Assembly (NCBI GenBank): GCA_024281135.1
Contig: JAMXLG010000277.1
Span: 1-32,031, forward strand
DNA from: Vulcanimicrobiia bacterium
GTDB taxonomy: Bacteria > Eremiobacterota > Eremiobacteria > Baltobacterales > Baltobacteraceae
DNA length: 32,031 nucleotides
Reading direction: 5' to 3'
Positions within the stretch are counted from its first letter, which is position 1; every line of letters starts with the position of its first letter. Under the pieces are notes generated by a model. The model searched no databases, was not told the DNA's origin, and was given only the letters and a program-made list of their open reading frames with translations. This document shows positions 16,742-25,907 of this stretch, piece by piece. Position numbers and translations under genes: made by a program.

Positions 16742-17416
16742 GTGGATCGTTTCAGTCTCGCCGCAGTACTCGCAGCCGTCATCGGCTTTGTTCCGCTGCC
16801 TCCAGGCGAAGTGGTGCAGCGTCAAAGCGTCGATCTCGACGGCCATGCGACGAACAGCTGGCGCAGCATGATTACCAAAAAGGCCGTCGGAAGCGCAGAC
16901 AAAGAGACGTTCTATCAGTGGTACGTCTCGATCTATCAATTCGAGGGCGGCACCTACCGTTTGCGTTATCAATCACCTGGTAACGGCGGTCCGCTTGACG
17001 CTGTTGAGAAAGCCCAAGGCGCTAACCTCTGGTTTCCACGTCAAGACGCAAGCATTGTCGGCTCCGCTGCATTGATGGGAGAACGCGACGAGCAGCTCCT
17101 CGTGGAGTCGCATCAGACGGGAGCCGATTGCGGAGCCGCCGATCTCACGGTATTCCGTTACGACGGAAAAAGGGGCAAAATCGTCCCAGCGGTTACGGTT
17201 GAGAATGGTTGCGCCCTCAGCGCGAAGATCGTAAAAAACGGCAGTGGCGCAGCCTACTTGCAGTTAAGTGGCCCCTACTATAATGCGACCGCGGCGATGT
17301 GTTGTCCGACCAAGCAGAACGCGACGGCGACGCTCAAGTACGCGAACGGGAAGTGGATTGAAACTCCGAACTACTATAAGTTTTATCCGAACTCGTTTCC
17401 GCACGTGTCGCCGTAA
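16742..17416 (+). CDS. Secreted protein of unknown function
   Basis: This 224-residue protein is predicted to be exported: FSLAAVLAAVIGFVPLPPGEVV forms a short signal-like segment. The remainder is beta-rich with many Gly/Asn/Tyr residues and four cysteines (two separated, two adjacent in MCCPTKQN) that could form disulfides outside the cytoplasm. I do not recognise a family. The GTG at 16742 is chosen because GGAGG stands about 8 bp upstream, inside the end of the acetyltransferase gene. The last 83 bp overlap the convergent DMT transporter gene. Confidence 0.8.
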   Translation: MDRFSLAAVLAAVIGFVPLPPGEVVQRQSVDLDGHATNSWRSMITKKAVGSADKETFYQWYVSIYQFEGGTYRLRYQSPGNGGPLDAVEKAQGANLWFPRQDASIVGSAALMGERDEQLLVESHQTGADCGAADLTVFRYDGKRGKIVPAVTVENGCALSAKIVKNGSGAAYLQLSGPYYNATAAMCCPTKQNATATLKYANGKWIETPNYYKFYPNSFPHVSP

Positions 17417-18257
17417 GCGCGATCGCGATGCCGGCGATCACGAGTAGCGATCCGAGCAGTTCGCGCCATCCGAACTGCTCGCCGCCGAAGAGAATGCCGA
17501 CGGTAATCGCAATGACGGGGAAGATGAGCGATGACAATGCCACGATCCACACCGGGAGTCGCTTGAGCACCCACAGATTGAGAAAGAAGGCGATTCCGCT
17601 CCCGAAGATCGCAAGATAGAGAAGCGCCGCCAGTGACGCTGGTCCCGTAACGGCCGGCCAATCCGTGCGTTCGAAGATCAGTCCCGCGATCAGAATGGTG
17701 GCGCCGGCGATGAACATCGAGGGTGGCAACGTAACGAGGGGATCGTGATGCGAGTGGCGCTTCGCGTACACGTTGGCGAAGGCCGACACGGCCGCAGCAG
17801 CGATTGCGCACAGCGCGAACAGCGGCGACCCGCGAACCTGCCCTCCCAGCGAAATCGCGGCAACGCCTGCGAACGCGATAAGCGCGCCTATCCAAATTCG
17901 TGGTGTCGTCTTTTCTCCCACCATCACGTGCGCCAACCCGAACGTGAAGAATGGCAGCGTTCCGAAGAGCACCGAGACGAGCCCGGAGTCGAGCCGCGTC
18001 TCCGCTTCGTACGTCAAAATGTAATTGAGTCCGAAGAGGGTGATCGCAAAGACGGCGATCAGTTTCCACGGCATCTCGCGCAGTGGAAGAAGTGCTCGCG
18101 TGGCAGCTGCAACGATGAAGAGAAACGCGGCGGCGATCACAAAGCGTAGTCCGACGCCCGTCAATGGCCCAAGTGTGTGCAATCCGATTTTGATCGCGAG
18201 CCACGTCGTGCCCCAAATAAGGCACATCCCGCAATACGCAAGAACCGTACGATACAT
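17334..18257 (-). CDS. EamA/DMT-superfamily transporter
   Basis: This 307-residue membrane protein has ten hydrophobic segments arranged as two EamA repeats. The start, YCGMCLIWGTTWLAIKIGL, and the first-repeat end, LNYILTYEAETRLDSGLVSVLFGTLPFF, are typical of RhaT/YdcZ-like drug/metabolite exporters. The second repeat ends in GWRELLGSLLVIAGIAIALT. The substrate is unknown. The ATG directly follows the stop of the carboxyltransferase gene with no gap, so the two are co-transcribed and it may export an acid or amino-acid-derived product. The last ~25 residues are Ser/Thr/Arg-rich, are not part of the fold, and lie in the 83-bp overlap with the convergent gene. Confidence 0.92.
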   Translation of the reverse strand: MYRTVLAYCGMCLIWGTTWLAIKIGLHTLGPLTGVGLRFVIAAAFLFIVAAATRALLPLREMPWKLIAVFAITLFGLNYILTYEAETRLDSGLVSVLFGTLPFFTFGLAHVMVGEKTTPRIWIGALIAFAGVAAISLGGQVRGSPLFALCAIAAAAVSAFANVYAKRHSHHDPLVTLPPSMFIAGATILIAGLIFERTDWPAVTGPASLAALLYLAIFGSGIAFFLNLWVLKRLPVWIVALSSLIFPVIAITVGILFGGEQFGWRELLGSLLVIAGIAIALTATRAETSSDKTYSSSEFQSTSRSRT

Positions 18258-19886
18258 CTACATACGGAAAATACCGAAATGCGTCGGGGGTTGCGGGGCG
18301 TTGGCCGCCGCGTCGAGTCCTATTGCGAGCACGCGACGCGTATCGAGGGGATCGATGATGCCGTCGTCCCACAAGCGTGCGGTCGAGTAATAGGGATTGC
18401 CTTCGTGCTCGTACTTCTCGAGAATCGGCGCTTCGAATTTAGCTTTTTCTTCGGGCGTCATCTGGCCTTTGACGGTCGATAAGACGCTTGCCGCCTGCGG
18501 GCCTCCCATCACACTGATACGCGCGTTCGGCCACATCCACAACTGCCGCGGCGAGTACGCGCGTCCGGACATCCCGTAATTTCCGGCGCCGAAACTGCCG
18601 CCGATCACGACGGTAAACTTCGGCACTTCCGCGCACGCCACCGCGGTGACGAGCTTTGCACCGTCCTTCGCAATCCCGCCGTTTTCATATTCCTTGCCGA
18701 CCATGAAACCGGTGATATTCTGCAAGAAGAGCAGCGGCGTTCCGCGCTGCGTGCAGAGTTCGATGAAATGCGCGCCTTTGAGGGCGCTTTCGCTGAAGAG
18801 AATTCCGTTGTTCGCAAGGATCCCGATCGGGTGTCCTTCGATATGCGCGAACCCGCACACGAGCGTCGTTCCGTAGCGCGCCTTGAATTCGTGAAACTCC
18901 GAGCCGTCGACGAGTCGTGCGATCACTTCGCGAACGTCGTATCCGATGCGGCTATCCACCGGAATGATGCCGTAGATTTCGCGCGGATCGTATTTCGGCG
19001 GCCGCGGCGCTTCGCGATCCCACTGCCGCGGAAGTTCCCGATGCAGGTTGCGCACGATCTCGCGAACCATCCCGAGTGCGTGATGATCGTCGTTCGCGAA
19101 GTGATCCGCAACGCCGGAGATTCGCGTATGCACGTCTGCGCCGCCGAGCTCTTCCGCCGTGACTTCCTCGCCTGTTGCCGCCTTCACGAGCGGCGGACCG
19201 CCAAGAAAAATCGTGCCGGTACCTTTCACGATCACCGTCTCATCGCTCATCGCCGGAACGTACGCACCGCCAGCGGTGCACGAACCCATCACTGCGGCGA
19301 TCTGCGGGATGCGCTTGCCCGACATACGCGCCTGATTGTAGAAGATGCGCCCAAAGTGATCGCGATCCGGAAACACGTCGGCTTGTAACGGAAGAAACGC
19401 GCCACCCGAATCGACGAGATAAATGCACGGCAGGTGATTCTGCTCGGCAATTTCTTGCGCGCGTAAATGTTTTTTGACCGTTATGGGGTAATACGTGCCG
19501 CCCTTGACGGTAGCGTCATTCGCGACGATGACGCAATGCTGCCCTTCGACGCAGCCGATGCCCGTAATAACTCCGGCCGAGGGCGAATCACCGCGATACA
19601 TGTCGTAGGCAGCGAGTGCTGAAAACTCGAGAAAGTCCGAATCCGGATCGATCAGCTCGTCGATGCGCTCCCGCGCGGTCAATTTGCCACGTTTGCGATG
19701 CTTTGCCGTCGCCTCGGGTCCGCCGCCCTCGCGCACGGCTTCGAGGCGTTCGCGGTACTCAGTGACCAGGGTGGACATGCGTTCGGCATTGCGCGCGAAC
19801 GCTTCGCTTTGCCGGTCGAGGCGGGATTCGAGAAGGCTCACGAAGGCGGCTGGTTCGGCAAGCCGTCGCCTTAACCCGTCCTTCAT
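18258..19886 (-). CDS. liuB: Methylcrotonyl-CoA carboxylase, carboxyltransferase subunit
   Basis: This 542-residue protein is the non-biotin beta subunit that moves carboxyl from biotin to the acyl-CoA. The N-terminal block, [20 protein letters not shown] and then [20 protein letters not shown], is characteristic of the methylcrotonyl-CoA type. [53 protein letters not shown] and [18 protein letters not shown] are the oxyanion-hole segments. Length fits MCC beta (about 535). The ATG at 19886 is preferred to an upstream start that would run into the divergent gene. It completes the enzyme whose biotin subunit is at 11048-12949, 5 kb away on the same strand. The DMT transporter gene follows it directly. 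Confidence 0.95.
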   Translation of the reverse strand: MKDGLRRRLAEPAAFVSLLESRLDRQSEAFARNAERMSTLVTEYRERLEAVREGGGPEATAKHRKRGKLTARERIDELIDPDSDFLEFSALAAYDMYRGDSPSAGVITGIGCVEGQHCVIVANDATVKGGTYYPITVKKHLRAQEIAEQNHLPCIYLVDSGGAFLPLQADVFPDRDHFGRIFYNQARMSGKRIPQIAAVMGSCTAGGAYVPAMSDETVIVKGTGTIFLGGPPLVKAATGEEVTAEELGGADVHTRISGVADHFANDDHHALGMVREIVRNLHRELPRQWDREAPRPPKYDPREIYGIIPVDSRIGYDVREVIARLVDGSEFHEFKARYGTTLVCGFAHIEGHPIGILANNGILFSESALKGAHFIELCTQRGTPLLFLQNITGFMVGKEYENGGIAKDGAKLVTAVACAEVPKFTVVIGGSFGAGNYGMSGRAYSPRQLWMWPNARISVMGGPQAASVLSTVKGQMTPEEKAKFEAPILEKYEHEGNPYYSTARLWDDGIIDPLDTRRVLAIGLDAAANAPQPPTHFGIFRM

Positions 19887-19920
19887 GACGATTCGGTCGA
19901 TTGCTACGTTCAATAGACAT

Positions 19921-21363
19921 ATGGCTTCGGGATTGAATCGTCCGGACGGAACGCTTGACACGCGTACGGCGCTCGCTCAGTACCGCGGAGACTGGGATGA
20001 GCGCCTTGCCGCGCACCTACTGCGTCGCGCTGGATTCGGCGGAACGCCACAAGAAATTGCTACCGCGGCTCGCAGCAATCCGCACGACGCCGTCGAGTCG
20101 CTCGTGCGTTTTACCAATACGTCGAACTTGCCGAGCCCTGACGTATATGATCCGTCCGAGCAACTCTTCGGGTTAGCGCAAATGGTGCCGGCCGACCGAA
20201 TGGAGACGCTGAAAACCGTTCGCATGCGATCGCGCGATTCAATCATTTCCATGCAGATGTGGTGGCTGAATCGCATGTTGACCACGCCGGCGCCGCTGCA
20301 AGAGAAGATGACGTTCTTCTTTCACGGGCACTTCACGACCGCGGCGATTCAAAAAAACGTTTGGCCGAATTACGTCTACAATCAGAATCAACTCTTCCGG
20401 CAGAACGCTCTCGGCAATCTCCGCGATTTAACGCTTGCGGTCAGTAGAGATCCCGCGATGCTGCTCTATCTCGATAACGCGAGCAGTAACAAGGGGCACC
20501 CAAACGAGAATTACGCGCGCGAACTGATGGAGCTCTTCACCCTGGGGCATGGCAACTACAGCGAAGAAGACATCCGCCAGTCAGCGCGCGCGTTTACCGG
20601 ATGGACGGTTAATCGTCGCACGGGAGAGTTCGTCGACAACTTGCGCATTCACGATACTGGAACCAAGATGTTCCTCGGTCGGTCGGGGAACTTTGACGGC
20701 GCGGATATCGTTTCGATAATCTATCAACAGCCCGCAGCTTCGAAATTCTGGGCGAACACACTCCTCAGTTACTTCGTGTACGACGACCCGGAGCCGCAAC
20801 TCGTCGATGCTTTTGCAGCCGTGATCCGAAAATACGACTTCAATCTTGCGCCGGTCATGTCGACCTTGTTGCAAAGTAACGTCTTTTTCTCACCTCGCGC
20901 ATACCGCGCACTGGTAAAGAGCCCTGTTGAATTTCTCGTCGGCGCGCATAAATCGTTTGCGCTGCCCGAGATCGACAAAAACGCTCCACGCGGGCTCAAT
21001 CAGATGGGTCAAATCATTTTCTATCCACCGAATGTCGCCGGCTGGCCGGGCGGCACGAATTGGATCACGTCGCAAACGATGATTGCGCGTCAAAACTACT
21101 TGGCGCAGTTGTGCAACTCGCCTATGATGGGAAACTCGACGTGGTTGGAAGAGATCCCGATAGATGCGAATCGTGCATCGTTCGAACTGATCCAAGTGTT
21201 GCTTCAGGGTGACGCACCGGACGTTGCAAGGAGTCAATTGCTTTCGTATTTGAACGGCACGTCGACGTCGGCGCTAAAATCACTCGGTGCAGAGAACTTT
21301 CAAGAGCGCGTCCGCGGGGCTGCGTACTTGACGATGGCGATGCCCGCCTACCAATTAGCATAG
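19921..21363 (+). CDS. DUF1800 domain-containing protein
   Basis: This 480-residue protein belongs to the DUF1800 family. Family landmarks are [15 protein letters not shown] near the start, [50 protein letters not shown] and ARAFTGWTV, and RNGxF-like and [12 protein letters not shown] segments near the end. The function is unestablished; genes of this family are regularly followed by DUF1501 genes, as here. No export signal is obvious from the ATG at 19921. An extended in-frame start upstream would overlap the divergent carboxylase gene and is not used. The divergent spacer is only 34 bp. Confidence 0.93.
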   Translation: MASGLNRPDGTLDTRTALAQYRGDWDERLAAHLLRRAGFGGTPQEIATAARSNPHDAVESLVRFTNTSNLPSPDVYDPSEQLFGLAQMVPADRMETLKTVRMRSRDSIISMQMWWLNRMLTTPAPLQEKMTFFFHGHFTTAAIQKNVWPNYVYNQNQLFRQNALGNLRDLTLAVSRDPAMLLYLDNASSNKGHPNENYARELMELFTLGHGNYSEEDIRQSARAFTGWTVNRRTGEFVDNLRIHDTGTKMFLGRSGNFDGADIVSIIYQQPAASKFWANTLLSYFVYDDPEPQLVDAFAAVIRKYDFNLAPVMSTLLQSNVFFSPRAYRALVKSPVEFLVGAHKSFALPEIDKNAPRGLNQMGQIIFYPPNVAGWPGGTNWITSQTMIARQNYLAQLCNSPMMGNSTWLEEIPIDANRASFELIQVLLQGDAPDVARSQLLSYLNGTSTSALKSLGAENFQERVRGAAYLTMAMPAYQLA

Positions 21364-21389
21364 GCAAATGAGGACGAAGAAGGACATTC

Positions 21390-22610
21390 ATGAGACGCGG
21401 TAAGTTCGTACTCGGTGCACTCTCGGGACTTGCGGTGGTTGCGAATATGGATCACGTGTTCGCACGCGCGCTCGCCGACACTCCACTGCCCGGACTCCCC
21501 GGTGCAGAAAATCGCGTTCTCGTGCTCGTCAATCTTCAGGGCGGTAACGACGGACTGAATTGCGTGGTGCCTCATGGCAACGATGCGTACTATCAACTGC
21601 GCCCAACGCTTGCGATTCCGCGCAGCGACGTCCTCGCCCTCAACGCGGAGCTCGGTCTCAATCCCGGAATGAAATCGTTCAAAGGGCTTTATGACAAGGG
21701 CAGTGTCGCGATCGTGCAAGGCGTCGGCTATCCCGATCCCGATCACTCACATTTCCGGTCGACCGAGATCTGGCAGACGGCCGCGCCGGACCGTTACGAA
21801 CACACGGGTTGGCTCGGGCGGTATCTCGACGACGCAACATTACCGAAAAACAATCTCTTCAACGGCATCGCGCTCGCGCAAGTCTTACCCGAAGCGCTGG
21901 TTTCGAATAGCGTCGACGTGCCGGCCGTCTCGCAGCTGAACGGATACGGCTTAGTGAGCGACCGCAATGCCGTTGCGCGTAAGACTTACGCGCAACTTGT
22001 GAGCGACAATCAATTCCCGTTCAAGTCGCCGTACCTCGCGCACATCGCCGAGATCGAAGACGACGCGCAACGCGGCTCTGAAGCGCTACCGAAGCTGCTC
22101 GCCGGATATAAAACGGACGCGTCGTATCCCGCCACGCCTCTTGGGCGCAGCCTTGCGCTCGCGGCTCAAATCGTCGGCAGCAACCTCGGGACGCGCGTGC
22201 TCTACGTGCAGCATGGCTCGTTTGATACGCACGTTAGTCAAAAGGGAACGCAAGATCGTCTCTTGAGCGAATTCTCCGATGCGATCGCCGCATTCTACGA
22301 TGACTTGCGCGCGCATGGAAACGATACGCGCGTGTTGACGATGACGTTCAGCGAATTTGGACGGCGCATCGCCGAAAACGGAAGCCGCGGAACCGACCAT
22401 GGCGAGGCGTCACCGCTCTTCCTGATCGGCGGCGGCGTGAAGGGCGGCGTCTACGGCTCGCTTCCCGATCTCCAAAAGACGAACATGGGCAATGTTGAGT
22501 TCACGACCGACTTCCGCAGCGTGTACGCAACCGTCCTCGAGCGTTGGATGGGCCGTCCGTCCGAAAGAATTCTCGCCGGAAAATTCTCGCAGCTGAGCGC
22601 GCTCGCCTAA
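21390..22610 (+). CDS. DUF1501 domain-containing protein, predicted Tat substrate
   Basis: This 406-residue protein is of the DUF1501 family, related to sulfatase/alkaline-phosphatase-like folds. It has VLVNLQGGNDGLNCVVP, GVGYPDPDHSHFRSTEIWQT, VLYVQHGSFDTHVSQ, MTFSEFGRRIAENGSRGTDHG and the LFLIGGGVKGG strand; the Asp/His clusters look like metal ligands. The N-terminus has MRRGKFVLGALSGLAVVAN, a twin-arginine signal, so it is probably exported. It follows the DUF1800 gene by 26 bp with GAAGGA as ribosome binding site, consistent with the usual pairing. The substrate is unknown. It ends 4 bp inside the convergent gene. Confidence 0.93.
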   Translation: MRRGKFVLGALSGLAVVANMDHVFARALADTPLPGLPGAENRVLVLVNLQGGNDGLNCVVPHGNDAYYQLRPTLAIPRSDVLALNAELGLNPGMKSFKGLYDKGSVAIVQGVGYPDPDHSHFRSTEIWQTAAPDRYEHTGWLGRYLDDATLPKNNLFNGIALAQVLPEALVSNSVDVPAVSQLNGYGLVSDRNAVARKTYAQLVSDNQFPFKSPYLAHIAEIEDDAQRGSEALPKLLAGYKTDASYPATPLGRSLALAAQIVGSNLGTRVLYVQHGSFDTHVSQKGTQDRLLSEFSDAIAAFYDDLRAHGNDTRVLTMTFSEFGRRIAENGSRGTDHGEASPLFLIGGGVKGGVYGSLPDLQKTNMGNVEFTTDFRSVYATVLERWMGRPSERILAGKFSQLSALA

Positions 22611-23101
22611 GCGCGCTCGAGCGCGTTTGCGGCGTTCGTCAACGGTTGCGTGAGGGGCGGATGTTGAACGGCGAGCACGCGGAAGACGCGCGATGCGTAG
22701 ATGGCCAGTGAAAGTCGCGGATCGATCGCGCGCGCCGCGTCGTCGAGCGCCGGCGGCGCTGAGTTCAGAATCATCGCGGTCGTGGCGAGTGGATTTACGA
22801 ACAGTCCAATCAACTCGAGGCCGCCGTCAGTAGCGTTGTCGAGCTCGGGAGGGAAGGCGGTGCCACGCGGTACTTCGGTTGTGCCCTCGCGCATTTTGCT
22901 CACTGCCAACCGAAGGCGGCTGCCGGCGCTGCTGGACTCGTCTCCGCTTAGCGACGCCAAAAGCGCCTCGCGCTGGACCCCGTGTTCGCCCGCAATCGCC
23001 GCGATGTCGGAGTTGGAGAATATCCTCTCGACCACGGTGCGCCGGGAAACGGGACCGCCGAATAAATCGTGCATAAAATCGGCAGTTGGGACGTATTTCA
23101 T
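22607..23101 (-). CDS. Protein of unknown function
   Basis: This 164-residue, mainly helical soluble protein has no recognised motif. It starts KYVPTADFMHDLFGGPVSRR and ends in ALERA. There is no signal peptide or membrane segment. The coding bias matches its neighbours and the frame is open to its convergent junction with DUF1501, so it looks real. The ATG at 23101 is preferred to a GTG at 23134. No Shine-Dalgarno is visible, but TATCAT (23109-23114, minus strand) stands 7 bp before the ATG, as expected for a leaderless transcript. Confidence 0.7.
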   Translation of the reverse strand: MKYVPTADFMHDLFGGPVSRRTVVERIFSNSDIAAIAGEHGVQREALLASLSGDESSSAGSRLRLAVSKMREGTTEVPRGTAFPPELDNATDGGLELIGLFVNPLATTAMILNSAPPALDDAARAIDPRLSLAIYASRVFRVLAVQHPPLTQPLTNAANALERA

Positions 23102-23225
23102 TTTGTCGATGATACCATTCGGCCGAACGATCACGTAAAAGCTGGTAGCGAAAGTACCGGAAAAGGTGCGACTTTCAGCGCAGGTCAGAATTTGATTTTC
23201 GTAAAACTACCGCCGGGTTGCACAG

Positions 23226-23245
23226 GGGCCTAGTTTCAAAGGCCC
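23226..23245. promoter_or_regulatory. Small inverted repeat in the padR leader, possible operator
   Basis: GGGCCT and AGGCCC (6 bp arms) flank an 8-bp loop, 24 bp before the padR start. It could be a regulator site or a weak leader hairpin. PadR operators usually resemble ATGT-N8-ACAT, which this does not match. Confidence 0.25.
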
Positions 23246-23268
23246 ATCTCGGAAGGACCGGCACAGGC

Positions 23269-23670
23269 ATGTTCGTGGAGGAGCATTTAGCCGTACCAGC
23301 TGGCACGGGCTTACCACCCAAGGGAACCCCGAAAAATTACCTGATGGCATGGCTTCTCGTCATGCTCAAAGACCATAATCTACACGGTTACGAGATCATG
23401 AAAGACCTGAAAGAAAAGTTCGACGTGGTCACGGACGCCGGCACGGTCTATCGAGCGCTTCGCCAGCTCGAACGCGACGGATACATCTCGTCGTGGTGGG
23501 ATCCGAAAGAACAAGGCCCCGCGCGACGGATTTACACCGTCACCGAAGCCGGTTGCGCGGCGCTGCGGCTTTGGAGCGCGGCCCTCGAGCAGTATCGTTC
23601 GAATCTCGATCAGTTCTTTATGCTCTACGCGAGCAAGCACGAACCCGCAAAGGCCCGTAACTCGGCTTAG
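23269..23670 (+). CDS. PadR-family transcriptional regulator
   Basis: This 133-residue protein is a PadR-type winged-helix regulator. YLMAWLLVMLKDHNLHGYEIMKDLKEKF forms the first helices, DAGTVYRALRQLERDGYISSWW the recognition helix and wing start, and GPARRIYTVTEAG the wing. A C-terminal helix (LWSAALEQYRSNLDQFFMLY) should mediate dimerisation. The effector is unknown. The start at ATG 23269 is supported by GGAAGG 11 bp upstream. A 20-residue Pro/Gly-rich extension precedes the DNA-binding domain. A small inverted repeat lies in the leader (see 23226-23245) and could be an operator. The metallo-hydrolase gene follows after 19 bp and is a likely target or partner. Confidence 0.92.
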   Translation: MFVEEHLAVPAGTGLPPKGTPKNYLMAWLLVMLKDHNLHGYEIMKDLKEKFDVVTDAGTVYRALRQLERDGYISSWWDPKEQGPARRIYTVTEAGCAALRLWSAALEQYRSNLDQFFMLYASKHEPAKARNSA

Positions 23671-23689
23671 GGCGAATCGAATCCGAACC

Positions 23690-24484
23690 TTGGATTCGGT
23701 AACATTTCTCGGAAGCGGCGGAGCGCGCTTCGTCGTTGCACGTCAGCTGCGTGCTTCAGGCGGCATGTGGTTCCGCTTTGGTGAGACGCAAATTCACGTC
23801 GATCCCGGTCCCGGCGCGCTCGTACGTGCGCTGGCCTCGGTTCCCCCGTTCAATCCGCGCCAACTCGACGCGATCGCGCTTTCACACAAGCACCTCGATC
23901 ACGCCGGCGACGTGACCGCGATGATCGAGGCAATGACGTCGGGCGGTTTCCGCAAACGCGGCGTGCTGCTTGCACCCGAAGATGCGCTTACGCACGAACC
24001 TACGGTGTTGCCGTACGCTCAAAAATTCGTAGAACGAATCGACGTCGTCACCGAGCGCGGCGGCCCGTATCGTATTGGTGACGTCGAGATGCGTGCGTCG
24101 ATTCGACACATGCACGCGGTAGAAACATATGGCATGCATTTTGCGCACGGCGATTTGCGGGTCTCGTATTTGCCCTGCGGTCGCTACTTCGGGGCGCTCG
24201 TCGAGGATTACGCTCAGGCGAAGCCCGACGTGCTCATCATCAATGTCTTGCGATTCCGCGATGCAATGGACGTCGATCATCTTACGTGGGATCAGGCTCG
24301 TGCCGTCATCGAAGGTGTGGGTCCTCGCGTCGTGATTCTGCAGCACTTCGGCACGAAAATGCTCGAAGCCGATCCACGCGCACTCGCTCAGTCGCTCGAA
24401 GACGATCTCGCGATTCGCGCGATTGCCGCACGCGACAATCTCGAAGTCGATCTCACGACCGAGGTGGCTTCCGTTGCCGTTTGA
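23690..24484 (+). CDS. MBL-fold metallo-hydrolase
   Basis: This 264-residue protein has the metallo-beta-lactamase fold. The zinc motif HxHxDH is complete in ALSHKHLDHAGD (His66, His68, Asp70, His71), with further ligands likely at HMHAV and in the later ILQHFG. It resembles RNase Z/PhnP-like single-domain hydrolases. No signal peptide is present. The substrate cannot be told; phosphodiester or lactone-type substrates are possible. The TTG at 23690 is used because VTFLGSGGARF, the typical first strand, follows at once. No clear ribosome binding site is seen. It lies 19 bp after padR and overlaps the acetyltransferase gene by 11 bp. Confidence 0.88.
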   Translation: MDSVTFLGSGGARFVVARQLRASGGMWFRFGETQIHVDPGPGALVRALASVPPFNPRQLDAIALSHKHLDHAGDVTAMIEAMTSGGFRKRGVLLAPEDALTHEPTVLPYAQKFVERIDVVTERGGPYRIGDVEMRASIRHMHAVETYGMHFAHGDLRVSYLPCGRYFGALVEDYAQAKPDVLIINVLRFRDAMDVDHLTWDQARAVIEGVGPRVVILQHFGTKMLEADPRALAQSLEDDLAIRAIAARDNLEVDLTTEVASVAV

Positions 24485-24899
24485 AGTCTTGCGCGTCCCG
24501 CTGGAATCGCTCGATTCATTTTATCGAGCCAACGAACGCGAGAGCTTACGCGCATTCTACGAGTTTCCGGTGATTTGGCACGAAGCACGTTACGGGTTTG
24601 CGGTGAAGGACGGCGACGCCATGGTTGCCGCAGGAACACTGAAAGTTGCCGCGTCCCTCGGCGAGATCGAGCGCGTGATTGTCGCACCGGAATATCGCCG
24701 TAAAGGGATCGCGCGCGCGATTGTCTCCGAAATGGCGGATGTCGCAAACTATTACAACTGCCACAAGATGACCGTGATGGTGCCGCATGAGCGTAGCGCG
24801 CAGCGTTTCTTTGAAGCGTGCGGCTACGGTATCGAGGCGGTACTGCCGCAGCACACCTTCAAACTCGACATGGCGATGATGCGGAAGTATCTGTTGTAA
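24474..24899 (+). CDS. GNAT-family N-acetyltransferase
   Basis: This 141-residue protein is a compact GNAT acetyltransferase. The acetyl-CoA loop is in IERVIVAPEYRRKGIARAIVSEMAD, followed by KMTVMVPHERSAQRFFEACGY, the normal final helix and strand. The TTG at 24474 is chosen because GAGGTGG lies 6 bp upstream; it starts inside the end of the metallo-hydrolase gene (11 bp overlap), so translation is coupled. The acceptor molecule is unknown. It ends the padR-hydrolase-acetyltransferase run. Confidence 0.87.
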   Translation: MPFEVLRVPLESLDSFYRANERESLRAFYEFPVIWHEARYGFAVKDGDAMVAAGTLKVAASLGEIERVIVAPEYRRKGIARAIVSEMADVANYYNCHKMTVMVPHERSAQRFFEACGYGIEAVLPQHTFKLDMAMMRKYLL

Positions 24900-24908
24900 G
24901 AGCGCCCG

Positions 24909-25907
24909 TTACGGGTGCGCCGGCTGCGGCGGCGTGCGCATAGGATTCGGGTGCTCGCCGCGTATCGGTAGCTCCCGTCGTAGACTCGGGTGTGCGCGCA
25001 GCGATCCGCTGTAATACATTACTGCGCCGCGTGCACTCGTTGCGGTGACGACGGGGCCCGACTCGATTGACCCTTCAGAGAGTACGCGACCGTCGCCGCT
25101 GTGCGCATCGATCTGTGCGCCGCCACGTGCAATGCCGAGCGCGATATTTCCGCGCGCACTTTCGAAACGCGCGAGCCCGGGCTGGAAGCTGCCGTTGTCG
25201 TAGACGATGGATCCCGTCAAACTCGTAGCTTCAATTTGGCGCGCGCTGCAGTTCTCAAAAAACATGTTGCCGCGCCCGGTGCGCGCGCGAACGCGATCGA
25301 ACGTGGAATTGCGGACGATCACCGGCCCGTTGTTCACTTGAAAGCCGCCAGTGCCGCTAACGTCGTTGAGACGAAGCAATCCGGCACGCACGACGGCAAA
25401 GAACGTACCGCCGTGATATCCTTCGATATTGACTTCGCCTTGCCCGACGCGGGTGACGACGAGCGGTGTGCCGGAGGGGATTGTAACCGTAACGTTGCCG
25501 TATCCGTTGAATGCCACGGCATCGTGCGGTGATGAATCGAGCGGCGGCACCATAAAGGGCTCCGGCGGTAGGATCAACGGGCCGTCCGGCGTCTCCACCG
25601 TCTGCGCGAAAAATGTGAACGCGGGTGGGAGGTTCGGTGGGACGCGATCGATGTGGTGCACGTTGACCGTCGGATCGGCGTCGATTTGCACGTCGCTGCG
25701 GTTCCACGTGCGCACGTTTACGACGCCGGCTTGCAGATTGCCAAAAACAACGGGTACGCCGGTCGTGCCGATAGTTTGGGAATCCGCACGCGCGTGCGCC
25801 GCCGTTGTCGCCACCAATAGAAAAACAAACAGGAAGCCCGCGACCCCCCGCCGCCAAACGTGTAACCCCACGATGCGATTGTATGTTCGGTTGCGGCAGC
25901 GGTTCAT
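24909..25907 (-). CDS. Secreted beta-repeat protein (DUF4097-like), last gene of the sigma/kinase operon
   Basis: This 332-residue protein has an N-terminal hydrophobic segment (GVAGFLFVFLLVATTAAHARA, 21-41), consistent with export or membrane anchoring. The body is composed of short beta-strand repeats with G-N, D-G and S-G turns (NGYGNVTVTIPSG, GQGEVNIEGYHGG, TGRGNMFFENC, ARGNIALGIARGG, SGDGRVLSEG), like DUF4097 or other right-handed beta-solenoid proteins. A Pro-rich loop (about 85-130) interrupts the repeats, and the end is Pro/His-rich. It resembles in style, not closely in sequence, the DUF4097 protein encoded divergently at 29207. Its ATG overlaps the kinase stop (ATGA), so it may be the sensed or output envelope component of that kinase; this is inference. 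Confidence 0.82.
   Translation of the reverse strand: MNRCRNRTYNRIVGLHVWRRGVAGFLFVFLLVATTAAHARADSQTIGTTGVPVVFGNLQAGVVNVRTWNRSDVQIDADPTVNVHHIDRVPPNLPPAFTFFAQTVETPDGPLILPPEPFMVPPLDSSPHDAVAFNGYGNVTVTIPSGTPLVVTRVGQGEVNIEGYHGGTFFAVVRAGLLRLNDVSGTGGFQVNNGPVIVRNSTFDRVRARTGRGNMFFENCSARQIEATSLTGSIVYDNGSFQPGLARFESARGNIALGIARGGAQIDAHSGDGRVLSEGSIESGPVVTATSARGAVMYYSGSLRAHPSLRRELPIRGEHPNPMRTPPQPAHP

Noticed and set aside
17383..18372. Open frame of 329 residues overlapping the DMT transporter on the same strand
   Set aside because: Arg-rich shadow; the transporter frame shows ten hydrophobic segments and EamA landmarks.
22612..22625. 14-bp palindrome CGCGCTCGAGCGCG at the DUF1501 junction
   Set aside because: It has no loop, only a short T run on one side, and falls in coding sequence of the convergent gene, so I do not call it a terminator.
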